Positions 9,434-17,479 of a DNA stretch of 64,000 nucleotides are shown one piece after another (position 1 is the stretch's first letter; every line of letters starts with the position of its first letter). Under the pieces are notes generated by a model that saw only the letters and a program-made list of their open reading frames with translations, had not been told where the DNA came from and did not search any database. Position numbers and translations under genes: made by a program. This DNA comes from Microbacterium sp. SY138 (lineage in GTDB: Bacteria; Actinomycetota; Actinomycetes; Actinomycetales; Microbacteriaceae), in assembly GCF_039729145.1 (NCBI RefSeq), contig NZ_CP155793.1:1612001-1676000 (forward strand), in the 5' to 3' direction.

Positions 9434-10549
9434 GTGGCGGACCACTATGAGGTTCTCGGGGTGTCCCGAGACGCTTCCACCGATGAGATCAAGAAGGCGT
9501 ACCGGCGCCTCGCCCGGCAGCTGCACCCGGATGTGAACCCGGGAGAGGACGCGGCGGAGAAGTTCAAGCTCGTCACGCATGCGTACGACGTGCTCAGCGA
9601 CGACGACTCCCGCCGGCGCTATGACATGGGCGGCGGAGACGGTGCAGCAGGGAACTTCGGCGGCTTCGGCGGTTTCGGAGACATCTTCGAGACGTTCTTC
9701 GGGGCCTCACAGGGCGGCGGACGTGGCGCGCGTCCGCGTTCGCGTCGCGAGCGTGGCCAGGACGCCCTCGTCCGCGTGACCCTCGACCTCGGCGATGTGG
9801 TGTTCGGTGCGCACCGCGACATCGACGTCGACACCGCGGTGCTGTGCGAGACGTGTCAGGGATCCTGCTGCCAAGAGGGCACCTCTCCGGTCACCTGCGA
9901 CATCTGCGGTGGCTCCGGTCACGTGCAGCGTCAGGTGCGCAGCCTGCTCGGCAACGTCGTGACCTCTCAGCCCTGCGGCACGTGCGAGGGCTACGGCACG
10001 ACGATCCCTTACCCCTGCGGCACGTGCGGTGGCCAGGGCCGCGTGCGTTCGCGCCGTACCGTGTCGCTCGACATCCCGGCCGGCGTCGAGACGGGGCTCC
10101 GTCTGCAGCTTCCCGGTTCCGGCGAGGTCGGCAAGGCGGGCGGACCGAACGGAGACCTGTACGTCGAGGTGACGGTCAACCCGCACGCGGCGTTCAGCCG
10201 TGAGGGCGACGACCTGCTCGCCACGCTCGAGGTGTCGATGACGGATGCGATCCTCGGCACGGAGACGAAGATCCAGGGACTGGACGGTGAGGTGGACCTC
10301 GAGATCCGTGCCGGTGTGCAGTCCGGCGACGTGCTCACGATCAAGGGCCGCGGCATCACGCCGCTCCGAGGGACTCAGCGCGGCGATCTGCGGGTCGGCG
10401 TGCAGGTGCTGACCCCGACCAGGTTGGACTCCGCGCAGCGGGCCCTGATCGAGGACTTCGCCAAGAAGACGAAGTCGCCGGAGCCCCAGCTCGCGCAGTT
10501 CCAACAGGGACTGTTCTCGAAGCTCCGCGACCGCTTCCGCAGCCACTGA
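9434..10549 (+). CDS. dnaJ: Chaperone protein DnaJ (DnaJ2 type, hrcA-linked)
   Basis: DnaJ stimulates the ATPase of DnaK and delivers unfolded substrates. The product has 371 residues. The J domain (about 1-68) contains the essential HPD in LHPDVN. A Gly/Phe-rich linker follows ([15 protein letters not shown]), then the zinc region and the C-terminal substrate domains. Of the four zinc repeats, [16 protein letters not shown] and CGTCGGQG match CxxCxGxG, but the first reads CETCQGSC, with a cysteine for the last glycine. The start is the GTG at 9434 ([10 protein letters not shown]), preceded by AAAGG; an earlier in-frame ATG would overlap hrcA and add residues that are not part of the J domain. 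Confidence 0.96.
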   Translation: MADHYEVLGVSRDASTDEIKKAYRRLARQLHPDVNPGEDAAEKFKLVTHAYDVLSDDDSRRRYDMGGGDGAAGNFGGFGGFGDIFETFFGASQGGGRGARPRSRRERGQDALVRVTLDLGDVVFGAHRDIDVDTAVLCETCQGSCCQEGTSPVTCDICGGSGHVQRQVRSLLGNVVTSQPCGTCEGYGTTIPYPCGTCGGQGRVRSRRTVSLDIPAGVETGLRLQLPGSGEVGKAGGPNGDLYVEVTVNPHAAFSREGDDLLATLEVSMTDAILGTETKIQGLDGEVDLEIRAGVQSGDVLTIKGRGITPLRGTQRGDLRVGVQVLTPTRLDSAQRALIEDFAKKTKSPEPQLAQFQQGLFSKLRDRFRSH

Positions 10550-10551
10550 CC

Positions 10552-11280
10552 ATGGCCCTGCATTTCCTCGTCGACTCGTCGACCGATGCCGGAGTCGGCG
10601 ACATCGTGTCGTTGACCGGAGCCGAAGCCAAGCACGCGGCCGTCGTACGACGGCTTCGCGTCGGCGAGGCCGTCACGGTCGGCGACGGTGCCGGAGTGTG
10701 GTTGGCCGGTGTCGCCGAGGAGGTGTCGCCCGCTCGCGTCGACGTGCGCATCGCAGAGCGCGTCGAGCGTCCCGCGCCCCGTCCGCGGATCGTCCTGGTG
10801 CAGGCGCTCGCGAAGGGCGATCGCGATGAGCTCGCCGTACAGGCCGCGTGCGAGCTCGGCGTCGACGAGATCGTGCCCTGGCAGGCGAGTCGCAGCGTGT
10901 CGCGCTGGGAAGGTCCGAAGGCGGTGAAGGGGAGGGAGCGCTGGGCGAGCATCGTGCGCGAGGCCGCGAAGCAGGCGCACCGCGCGTGGGTCCCGGAGGT
11001 GGTCGCGCCGGTCTCGACGAAGCAGCTCGCCGAGCGCGTCAGCTCGCAGCGTGTTCTGCTCCTCGACCCGACGGCCCCCGTGCGGTTGTCCGAGATCGTG
11101 ACGGACGGCCGTGACCTGGTGCTCGTGGTTGGGCCGGAAGGCGGGATCTCCGAAGAGGAGCTCCACCGCCTGACGGAGGCGGGGGCCGAGCGCGTGCTCC
11201 TGGGCGATACCGTGCTGCGCACCTCGACGGCAGGGCCTGCCGCGATCGCCGTGCTGTCGGTCGCACTCGGACGATGGTGA
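10552..11280 (+). CDS. rsmE: 16S rRNA (uracil-1498-N3)-methyltransferase RsmE
   Basis: RsmE methylates N3 of U1498 in 16S rRNA using S-adenosylmethionine. The 242-residue product has the SPOUT-class signature GPEGGISEEEL and the C-terminal knot LRTSTAGPAAIAVL, both typical of RsmE. An N-terminal PUA-like region begins MALHFLVDS and includes GAEAKHAAVVRRLRVGE, another RsmE mark. The ATG comes two bases after the dnaJ stop, so the genes are co-transcribed. dnaJ-rsmE adjacency is common in many bacteria. Confidence 0.95.
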   Translation: MALHFLVDSSTDAGVGDIVSLTGAEAKHAAVVRRLRVGEAVTVGDGAGVWLAGVAEEVSPARVDVRIAERVERPAPRPRIVLVQALAKGDRDELAVQAACELGVDEIVPWQASRSVSRWEGPKAVKGRERWASIVREAAKQAHRAWVPEVVAPVSTKQLAERVSSQRVLLLDPTAPVRLSEIVTDGRDLVLVVGPEGGISEEELHRLTEAGAERVLLGDTVLRTSTAGPAAIAVLSVALGRW

Positions 11281-11334
11281 ACGCGACTCGCCCGCCTGCC
11301 CACGCGCACCGGACTGCGAGCGTGCTGTGGTCAG

Positions 11335-11340
11335 TAGACT
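11335..11340 (+). promoter_or_regulatory. -10 element TAGACT of the HIT-phoH-ybeY operon
   Basis: TAGACT is followed by seven bases and the ATG at 11348, with no ribosome site. This suggests a leaderless start for the HIT gene and an operon promoter separate from hrcA. Confidence 0.55.
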
Positions 11341-11347
11341 TGACGGC

Positions 11348-11698
11348 ATGACGGAACCCTCGATCTTCACGCGCATTCTGAACGGGGAGATCCCTGCCGA
11401 GATCATCGGCGAGACCGACCGCCTCTTCGCTCTGCGCGACATCGCGCCGCAGGCGCCCGTGCATCTGCTCGTGGTGCCGAAGACCGCGGAGTACCGCGAC
11501 GTGACCGAGCTCGCTGCCGGGGATGCCACTCTGCTGGCGGACATGATCGCCTTCGCGGGGGAGCTCGCCGCGGAGCACACCGAAGACGGCGACTTCCGCC
11601 TCGTCTTCAACACCGGCGCGAACGCCGGGCAGACCGTGTTCCACGTCCACGCGCATGTGCTGGGCGGCGGATTGACCGAGAAGAGCGTCGGTGCCTGA
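11348..11698 (+). CDS. HIT family protein (histidine triad nucleotide-binding)
   Basis: A 116-residue histidine-triad protein of the HINT branch; these hydrolyse nucleoside phosphoramidates and similar nucleotide conjugates. The triad HVHAHVLGG is near the C-terminus (about residues 99-107), preceded by NTGANAGQTVF, which is typical of HINT. The N-terminal block SIFTRILNGEIPAEII is also characteristic. The ATG at 11348 is chosen because a TAGACT -10 element lies seven bases upstream; a GTG at 11327 would overlap it. Its end overlaps the phoH start by eight bases. Confidence 0.93.
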   Translation: MTEPSIFTRILNGEIPAEIIGETDRLFALRDIAPQAPVHLLVVPKTAEYRDVTELAAGDATLLADMIAFAGELAAEHTEDGDFRLVFNTGANAGQTVFHVHAHVLGGGLTEKSVGA

Positions 11699-12803
11699 GA
11701 ACCACGAACCCCAGGAGCGCAGCCGGGGAGGTCAGCCTCCCGAGGCCGTCGAGAAGATCTACGCCGACGGCGTCGCGATGGTGCAGCTGCTCGGGCCCCA
11801 GGACCGGCTTCTGCGGATGCTCGAGAAGGAGCACCCCGGCGTCCAGGTGCTCGTGCGCGGCAACGAGATCACGCTCGGCGGCAGCACCGATGCGGTCGCG
11901 AAGGCGAAAGCACTGGTCGACGAGCTCCTCGCCATGACGAGGGCGGGGCACGACCTGGCCCCGAGCGATGTGTCGAGCTCCGCGCGCATGCTGCGTCAGG
12001 AGGGCGGACCGCGTCCGAGCGAGGTGCTGGGCGAGGCGATCCTGACCACCCGCGGCAAGGTGATCCGTCCGAAGACCCTCGGTCAGAAGGAGTACGTCGA
12101 CGCGATCGAGGAGAACACGATCGTGTTCGGCATCGGTCCCGCCGGTACGGGCAAGACCTATCTCGCGATGGCGAAGGCGGTGCAGGCCCTGCAGCGCAAG
12201 GAAGTGACCCGCATCATCCTCACCCGTCCCGCCGTCGAGGCGGGGGAGCGGCTCGGGTTCCTCCCCGGCACCCTCACGGACAAGATCGATCCGTACCTGC
12301 GCCCGCTGTACGACGCGCTGAACGAGATGATGGACCCCGAGATCGTGCCGCGACTGATGGCGACGGGCACGATCGAAGTCGCCCCGCTCGCCTACATGCG
12401 CGGCCGCACCCTCAACGACTCCTTCGTGGTGCTCGATGAGGCGCAGAACACGACTCCCGAGCAGATGAAGATGTTCCTCACGCGCCTCGGCTTCGGCACG
12501 CGGATGGTCGTCACCGGCGACATCACGCAGGTCGATCTTCCGCAAGGTGCATCCGGTCTCCGTCTGGTCACCCGTGTGCTCGACGGAATCGACGACATCC
12601 ATTTCTCCCGCCTCACCAGCGATGACGTGGTGCGCCACTCGCTCGTCGGCCGCATCGTCGACGCGTACAGCGAGTACGACGAGAAGCGCACCGCGCAGCG
12701 GTTCGAGCGCGAACAGGCGGCCGAGTTCGCCAATCGTGCCGAGCGCCGAGGAGCGCAACGACCAGGACCGCGTGATCGCGCCCCGAAACGAGGACTCTCA
12801 TGA
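11691..12803 (+). CDS. PhoH family ATPase
   Basis: A PhoH-like protein of 370 residues with a P-loop ATPase domain, linked to RNA metabolism and phosphate-stress responses; its precise role is unsettled. Walker A GPAGTGKT is near residues 147-154 and Walker B VVLDEAQN near 246-253. The family motifs RPAVEAGERLGFLPG and TGDITQVDLP are also present. A KH-like N-terminal region (QVLVRGNEITLGG) precedes the ATPase, which suggests nucleic-acid binding. The start is GTG at 11691, inside the last codons of the HIT gene. It overlaps ybeY by four bases, the conserved phoH-ybeY pair. Confidence 0.95.
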   Translation: MPENHEPQERSRGGQPPEAVEKIYADGVAMVQLLGPQDRLLRMLEKEHPGVQVLVRGNEITLGGSTDAVAKAKALVDELLAMTRAGHDLAPSDVSSSARMLRQEGGPRPSEVLGEAILTTRGKVIRPKTLGQKEYVDAIEENTIVFGIGPAGTGKTYLAMAKAVQALQRKEVTRIILTRPAVEAGERLGFLPGTLTDKIDPYLRPLYDALNEMMDPEIVPRLMATGTIEVAPLAYMRGRTLNDSFVVLDEAQNTTPEQMKMFLTRLGFGTRMVVTGDITQVDLPQGASGLRLVTRVLDGIDDIHFSRLTSDDVVRHSLVGRIVDAYSEYDEKRTAQRFEREQAAEFANRAERRGAQRPGPRDRAPKRGLS

Positions 12804-13258
12804 TCGAGATCAACAACGAGTCGGCCATCGACGTCGATGAGACCGTGCTGCAGCGACTGACCGACTTCAACCTCGCACAGCTCCACGTGAGCCCGGACGC
12901 CGAGGTGGCGATCGTTCTCGTCGACGAGGGCGCCATGGAGGCTCTTCACGTGCAGTGGATGGATGAGCCCGGTCCCACGGACGTGCTGAGCTTCCCGATG
13001 GACGAGCTGCGCCCCGGTACCGAGGATCGCCCGACCGCTCCCGGTCTGCTCGGCGACATCGTCCTCTGCCCGCAGGTCGCGGAAGCGCAGGCGCAGGCCG
13101 CAGGACACACTCTGATGGACGAGCTGATCCTGCTGACCACGCACGGGTTGCTTCACCTTCTCGGATTCGATCATGCCGAACCTGACGAGGAGCGTGAGAT
13201 GTTCGGGCTGCAGAAGGAACTGATCCAGGGCTTCGCCGCAGCTGAACGCCGGCGATGA
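12800..13258 (+). CDS. ybeY: Endoribonuclease YbeY (rRNA maturation factor)
   Basis: YbeY is a zinc-dependent RNase needed for 16S rRNA 3' end maturation and ribosome quality control. The 152-residue product contains the three-histidine metal site HGLLHLLGFDH (consensus HGxLHLxGxDH) near the C-terminus, and the family block PTDVLSFPMDE. The ATG overlaps the phoH stop (ATGA), and its own stop overlaps the next gene in the same way. Position between phoH and a CorC-type gene, followed by era, is the standard actinobacterial arrangement. Confidence 0.96.
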   Translation: MIEINNESAIDVDETVLQRLTDFNLAQLHVSPDAEVAIVLVDEGAMEALHVQWMDEPGPTDVLSFPMDELRPGTEDRPTAPGLLGDIVLCPQVAEAQAQAAGHTLMDELILLTTHGLLHLLGFDHAEPDEEREMFGLQKELIQGFAAAERRR

Positions 13259-14550
13259 CCGCGGCTCTCCTGCTGATCGCCGCCGTGCTGCTGGTGGCCT
13301 TCGGCGGTCTCATGTCCGCGATCGATGCGGCATACGGTGTCACGTCACGGGCGGGTCTGGCCGACATGGCGACGGAAGGGCGCAGGGCCAAGGCTCTGGG
13401 TCGCATCGCCGCGGACCTCGATGCGCACGTGAACGCCGTGGCGTTCATCCGCGTGCTGGCAGAGGTCACGGCCGCCGTGCTCGTGACGGTGGCGTTCACC
13501 ATCCTGATCGAGAACAACTGGTGGGCGATGCTCGCCGCCGCCCTGTTGATGACGGCGATCACCTTCGTTCTCGTGGGAGCGAGCCCGCGCTCGTTCGGGC
13601 GCCAGCATGCTGAGGGCATGATCCGCGGCACGGCGTCGGTCGTGCGTGGACTCCGTATCTTCCTGGGCCCCCTTGCTCAGGGACTCGTCGTGCTCGGCAA
13701 CCGCGTCACGCCGGGTACCGGCCGCAGCTCGTTCACCAGTGAGGACCAGCTGCTCAGCATGGTCGACGAGGCGGCGTCGAACGACCTCATCGAGGAGGAC
13801 GACCGCGATCTCATCCACTCGGTGTTCGACTTCACCGATCAGTTCGTCCGCGCCGTGATGGTGCCCCGCACCGAGATGGTGACCGTCGATGCCACGGCGA
13901 CGACGGATGAGGCCATGTCGCTGTTCCTGAACCGCGGTGTGTCGCGCATGCCCGTCGTCGATGACGATGCGGACGACGTCGTCGGCGTGCTCTATCTCAA
14001 GGACCTCGTGCAGTTCGCCTATCGTGACGACAGCGCGTGGCGCGCGGCCTCGATCCGGCCGATCGCGCGCCCGGCGACCTTCGTCCCCGAGTCGATGCGC
14101 GCCGAGACCCTCCTCCAGCAGATGAAGCGCGACGCCGTGCATGTGTGTCTGGTGATCGACGAGCACGGCGGGATCTCGGGCTTGGTGACGCTGGAGGACT
14201 TGATCGAGGAACTCGTCGGCGAGATCTCGGACGAGTACGATCAGGTGTCGGCGGAGTTCGTCGATCTCGGTCACGGACGATACCAGGTGAGCTCCCGTCT
14301 CTCGCTCGAGGACGTCGGCGATCTCTTCGGTCTCGAGCTCGAGGACGAGGATGTCGACTCGATCGGTGGGCTGCTCGGCAAAGCGCTGGGACAGGTTCCG
14401 CAGCCCGGTGCAACGGCTACCGTGGAAGGTTTGGTTCTCACGGGCGGCGCATCGCGCGGCCGTGGCAGAGGTATCGCGACGGTGTTCGTGGAACGTGCGG
14501 CGGGGGAACCCGACGCTTCGCAGGATGAAGGAGATCGAGACGATGACTGA
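13255..14550 (+). CDS. Hemolysin-family / CorC-type membrane protein (CNNM + CBS + CorC_HlyC)
   Basis: A 431-residue integral membrane protein of the HlyC/CorC (CNNM-related) family, associated with magnesium or divalent metal transport. The N-terminal half holds membrane segments, the first at residues 1-20 and others near 62-84 and 86-105. A CBS pair follows: one repeat around TDEAMSLFLNRGVSRMPVVD and the other around HVCLVIDEHGGISGLVTLED. The C-terminal CorC/HlyC domain starts near GHGRYQVSSRLSLEDV. The ATG overlaps the ybeY stop. Its end overlaps era by eight bases, so translation of era is probably coupled. Confidence 0.92.
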   Translation: MTAALLLIAAVLLVAFGGLMSAIDAAYGVTSRAGLADMATEGRRAKALGRIAADLDAHVNAVAFIRVLAEVTAAVLVTVAFTILIENNWWAMLAAALLMTAITFVLVGASPRSFGRQHAEGMIRGTASVVRGLRIFLGPLAQGLVVLGNRVTPGTGRSSFTSEDQLLSMVDEAASNDLIEEDDRDLIHSVFDFTDQFVRAVMVPRTEMVTVDATATTDEAMSLFLNRGVSRMPVVDDDADDVVGVLYLKDLVQFAYRDDSAWRAASIRPIARPATFVPESMRAETLLQQMKRDAVHVCLVIDEHGGISGLVTLEDLIEELVGEISDEYDQVSAEFVDLGHGRYQVSSRLSLEDVGDLFGLELEDEDVDSIGGLLGKALGQVPQPGATATVEGLVLTGGASRGRGRGIATVFVERAAGEPDASQDEGDRDDD

Positions 14551-15439
14551 CGATACTCGAAGCGGGTTCGTGACATTCGTCGGCCGCCCCAACGTCGGGA
14601 AGTCGACGCTGACGAACGCCCTCGTCGGCGAGAAGATCGCCATCACCAGCGAGAAGCCGCAGACCACGCGTCGGGCGATCCGCGGCATCGTGAACCGTCC
14701 CGAGGGTCAGCTCGTCATCGTGGACACCCCTGGAATCCACAAGCCGCGCACGCTGCTCGGCGAGCGGCTGAACGATCTCGTCGAGCAGGTGCTGGGCGAC
14801 GTCGACGTCATCGGCTTCTGCGTGCCCGCGAACGAGAAGGTCGGTCCGGGGGATCGACGGATCGCCGCCTCGCTCGATGGCTACCCGCGTGCGAAGAAGA
14901 TCGCGATCGTGACGAAGATGGACGCTGCCGCTCGTGATGAGGTCACCGAGCGGCTCCTGGAGGTCGATTCGCTGCGTGAGGACTGGGCCGCTGTCATCCC
15001 GCTGTCCGCCCTGACGCGCGAGCAGCTCGACGTGCTCTCGGACGAGATCCTGACGCTGATGCCCAAGGGGCCGGCACTCTATCCGGAGGGCATCACGACG
15101 GACGAGTCGCAGGAGGATCGGATCGCCGAGATGATCCGAGAGGCCGCCCTGGAGGGGGTGCGTGATGAGCTCCCGCACTCGATCGCCGTCGTCATCGACG
15201 ACATCGCGCCCCGTGAGGGCACGGACCTCACCGACGTGCACGCCTCGATCGTGGTCGAGCGCGACAGTCAGAAGGCGATCATCATCGGGCATAAAGGCAA
15301 GCGACTCAGCGAGGTGGGGGCGCGAGCGCGCGTCGGCATCGAGGAGCTGCTCGGCACGCGCGTCTTCCTCGGGCTGCATGTGAAGGTCGCGAAGGAATGG
15401 CAGCGCGATCCGAAGCAGCTCGGCAGGCTCGGATTCTGA
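14543..15439 (+). CDS. era: GTPase Era
   Basis: Era is an essential GTPase that binds the 3' end of 16S rRNA and checks 30S assembly. The product is 298 residues. G1 is GRPNVGKST (about residues 13-21), the G2 region contains QTTRR, G3 is DTPGI and G4 is TKMD. A C-terminal KH domain carries GHKGKRLSEVGARAR. The ATG at 14543 has GAAGGAG about nine bases upstream, inside the end of the CorC-type gene. An in-frame ATG at 14525 (MKEIETM) is the alternative. Linkage to ybeY fits a shared function in 16S rRNA processing. Confidence 0.96.
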   Translation: MTDDTRSGFVTFVGRPNVGKSTLTNALVGEKIAITSEKPQTTRRAIRGIVNRPEGQLVIVDTPGIHKPRTLLGERLNDLVEQVLGDVDVIGFCVPANEKVGPGDRRIAASLDGYPRAKKIAIVTKMDAAARDEVTERLLEVDSLREDWAAVIPLSALTREQLDVLSDEILTLMPKGPALYPEGITTDESQEDRIAEMIREAALEGVRDELPHSIAVVIDDIAPREGTDLTDVHASIVVERDSQKAIIIGHKGKRLSEVGARARVGIEELLGTRVFLGLHVKVAKEWQRDPKQLGRLGF

Positions 15440-15493
15440 GATGACATCCGGCATCACGTCGATGGCGGCGGGCAGGCCGCCGACCCCGGCGAC

Positions 15494-16021
15494 ATGAGTG
15501 GTCGCAGCGAAGACCCGAATCCGCTGCGCAACGAGGTCTTCACCCGAGTGTTCGATGAGCACTGGGCAGCAGTGCGGCATCACATCGAGGGCGTCGTCGG
15601 CGCGGAGGACGAGGTCACCGAGATCGTCTCCGAAGTGTTCCTGCTCGCCTGGACCAAGCTCAGACCTGCACGACCGCCGAGCCGTGTCTGGCTGTTGCGG
15701 GCGACGGATCGGCGGCTGCGGGCTCGTTCCGGCCGGGCGTCGACGCCCTACGGTGCGCTCGACGCTGTGCATCTGGGGCTCTCCGGCGAAGAGGGCGGAC
15801 CGGATCAGCACAGTCGCCTCGCGGTCCTGCGGGCTTTGGCTGTCCTCACTCCAGGTCAGAGGCGTATCATCATGCTCACGTACTGGGACGGACTCACGGT
15901 GGGGGAGATCGCGGAGTTGTTGCGCGCTTCCGAGTTGCGAGTGCGGAAGACGCTGGGACGCGCGCAGGATCGCCTGTGTGCGGAGCTGGGCCTGGAGGGG
16001 CGGACGACGGGTGATGACTGA
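15494..16021 (+). CDS. RNA polymerase sigma factor, ECF subfamily
   Basis: A 175-residue ECF sigma factor. Region 2 spans about 15-70 (FTRVFDEHWAAVRHHIEG, then EVTEIVSEVFLLAWTKL). Region 4 spans about 115-165, with LTPGQRRIIMLTYWDGLT followed by a helix-turn-helix, VGEIAELLRASELRVRKTL. The -10 recognition segment of region 2 looks degenerate beside well-known ECF factors. The gene overlaps a membrane protein that resembles an anti-sigma factor, and a small secreted protein follows. This arrangement suggests a cell-surface or envelope response. The inducing signal and target promoter are not evident. It may be self-transcribed, since the gap to era is only 54 bases and holds no clear vegetative promoter. 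Confidence 0.85.
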   Translation: MSGRSEDPNPLRNEVFTRVFDEHWAAVRHHIEGVVGAEDEVTEIVSEVFLLAWTKLRPARPPSRVWLLRATDRRLRARSGRASTPYGALDAVHLGLSGEEGGPDQHSRLAVLRALAVLTPGQRRIIMLTYWDGLTVGEIAELLRASELRVRKTLGRAQDRLCAELGLEGRTTGDD

Positions 16022-16994
16022 CAACGCCGTGCTCGAACGGATGCTGAGCGATGCCGATCCCGCACCGACTCCACGTGACGCTGCGCCCGACGCGCGGGCC
16101 CTCGCGACTCGCGACCGCATCCTCCGCACGAGCACCGCACCGAGGCGTCGCCGTCGGCGTGCACTCGGCTGGGCTTCCGGTCTGACCGCGGTCGCAGCCT
16201 CGACGGCTCTGGCCTTCGCCGTACTCTCCCCGCAGGGGGCGGCGGTGGCCGGGATGCCGTCACCGCTCGAGTTCGACGGCTCGGTCACTGTCGCTCAGGT
16301 CGTCGACGGGGCCGAAGCGAGCCTCGCCGAGAGCCCCGGTCCCGGTGAGCCGGTGCGATCGGTCAGGACCGCCTCATGGGGGTTCAACGTCGAGGTCGAT
16401 TCGAAGACCACGACCGTCGTTCCCCAGCTTTCGACGCTCACGTGGGAACCGGACGGGTCCGGACGTGCGACCACCATCGACGGAGTTCCGTACGACCCCT
16501 CGGATGCGGCGGCGAGCAATGCTGCAGAGGTCACCAGCAGCGGAAGAGTGGTCAACGATCTGGTGATGGCACCGGGGGACTTCACCACTCCCTGGACCGC
16601 TGTGCCCGGTGAGGCGCACGACGACATGGTGGCGATGCTCCGTGCGTTCGGCATGCCGGACGACCCGACGGCATTCGACGTGGAGACCGCATTCACCTCC
16701 GTCCTCGGCCAATGGACGTTGACGAATGCGCAGCACCGCGAGCTGCTGCTCCTCCTCGAGGAGGCCGGCGGCGGTCAGGCGCTCGGAACGACGACGGATC
16801 GGCTGGGGCGACCCGTCGACGGTATCCGTGTGCAGTCGCCCGACGGGGCGGTGAGCGACGTGGTCCTGGTGTCCCGCGACACGGGGAGGATCGTCGGAGT
16901 GGAGCGTACCGTTCTGATCGCCGACGAGCTCTTCGCGGCAGGCTCGATCATCTCGTATCAGATGTGGGACGTGGAGGAGGATGTGTTCCGATGA
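16014..16994 (+). CDS. Membrane anti-sigma-like protein (possibly CU044_5270 type)
   Basis: A 326-residue bitopic membrane protein that probably controls the ECF factor encoded just upstream. The cytoplasmic N-terminus (about 1-45) ends in a run of arginines, then one membrane helix follows (about 46-68, WASGLTAVAASTALAFAVLS). A large extracytoplasmic domain rich in Asp, Thr and Val makes up the rest. No zinc-binding anti-sigma motif (HxxxCxxC) is seen, so it is not a classical ZAS protein. It resembles the CU044_5270-type proteins found beside actinobacterial ECF genes, but I recognise this only by layout. The ATG at 16014 overlaps the sigma gene stop by eight bases; GTG at 16011 is an alternative. 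Confidence 0.7.
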   Translation: MTDNAVLERMLSDADPAPTPRDAAPDARALATRDRILRTSTAPRRRRRRALGWASGLTAVAASTALAFAVLSPQGAAVAGMPSPLEFDGSVTVAQVVDGAEASLAESPGPGEPVRSVRTASWGFNVEVDSKTTTVVPQLSTLTWEPDGSGRATTIDGVPYDPSDAAASNAAEVTSSGRVVNDLVMAPGDFTTPWTAVPGEAHDDMVAMLRAFGMPDDPTAFDVETAFTSVLGQWTLTNAQHRELLLLLEEAGGGQALGTTTDRLGRPVDGIRVQSPDGAVSDVVLVSRDTGRIVGVERTVLIADELFAAGSIISYQMWDVEEDVFR

Positions 16995-17464
16995 AGCGCT
17001 CGACTGCTCTCGCGGCGATCGTCCTCGGGCTGCTCGTCGCCTTCGGAGCGACTCCGGCGATGGCCGCAGACCCGAGCGATCGTGAGGTCGATCCTGCCGT
17101 CGCCGCCATGCTTGAAGAGGTGCCGGGCGGCATCGTCATCGATGCGACGCGAGCGGTGTGGCCCGACCTCGGCATGGAGCTGCAGATCCGCGGCGCGTCC
17201 AGCATCTCCGCGCGCACAGTCGGCGGCTGCGCGACCGGCAAGACCTGCGCATTCAGTCTCGCCTCTCTCGGCGGGAGCATCCTGAGCTTCAGCTCGTGCA
17301 GCGTCAACGCCGTGCCTGCGAGCTTCGTGACCAGGTCAGCGGCGAATGCACGGACCTCCGGCTACATGCAGGCGCGAAACGGATCATCGGTGCTCGCCAC
17401 CATCTACGCGGGCAACTGGTCCAACGTATCGGGCACCGTCACGAACCTGCGTTGCGTCCTCTGA
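16991..17464 (+). CDS. Small secreted protein, possibly peptidase inhibitor I36-like
   Basis: A 157-residue exported protein. The signal peptide is clear: MKRSTALAAIVLGLLVAFGA with likely cleavage after AMA near residue 24. The mature part has four cysteines in two likely disulfide pairs (the CATGKTC region, SSC and RC at the end). The order of a short CxxGKxC, a Gly-rich segment and a C-terminal SxV-LATIYAGN pattern recalls the I36 protease-inhibitor/crystallin-like fold, but the similarity is weak and the fold is inference. The ATG overlaps the preceding stop (ATGA), so it belongs to the sigma/anti-sigma operon and may be the main output or the sensor ligand of that system. Confidence 0.65.
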   Translation: MKRSTALAAIVLGLLVAFGATPAMAADPSDREVDPAVAAMLEEVPGGIVIDATRAVWPDLGMELQIRGASSISARTVGGCATGKTCAFSLASLGGSILSFSSCSVNAVPASFVTRSAANARTSGYMQARNGSSVLATIYAGNWSNVSGTVTNLRCVL

Positions 17465-17479
17465 GGAGCATCGCGCACC

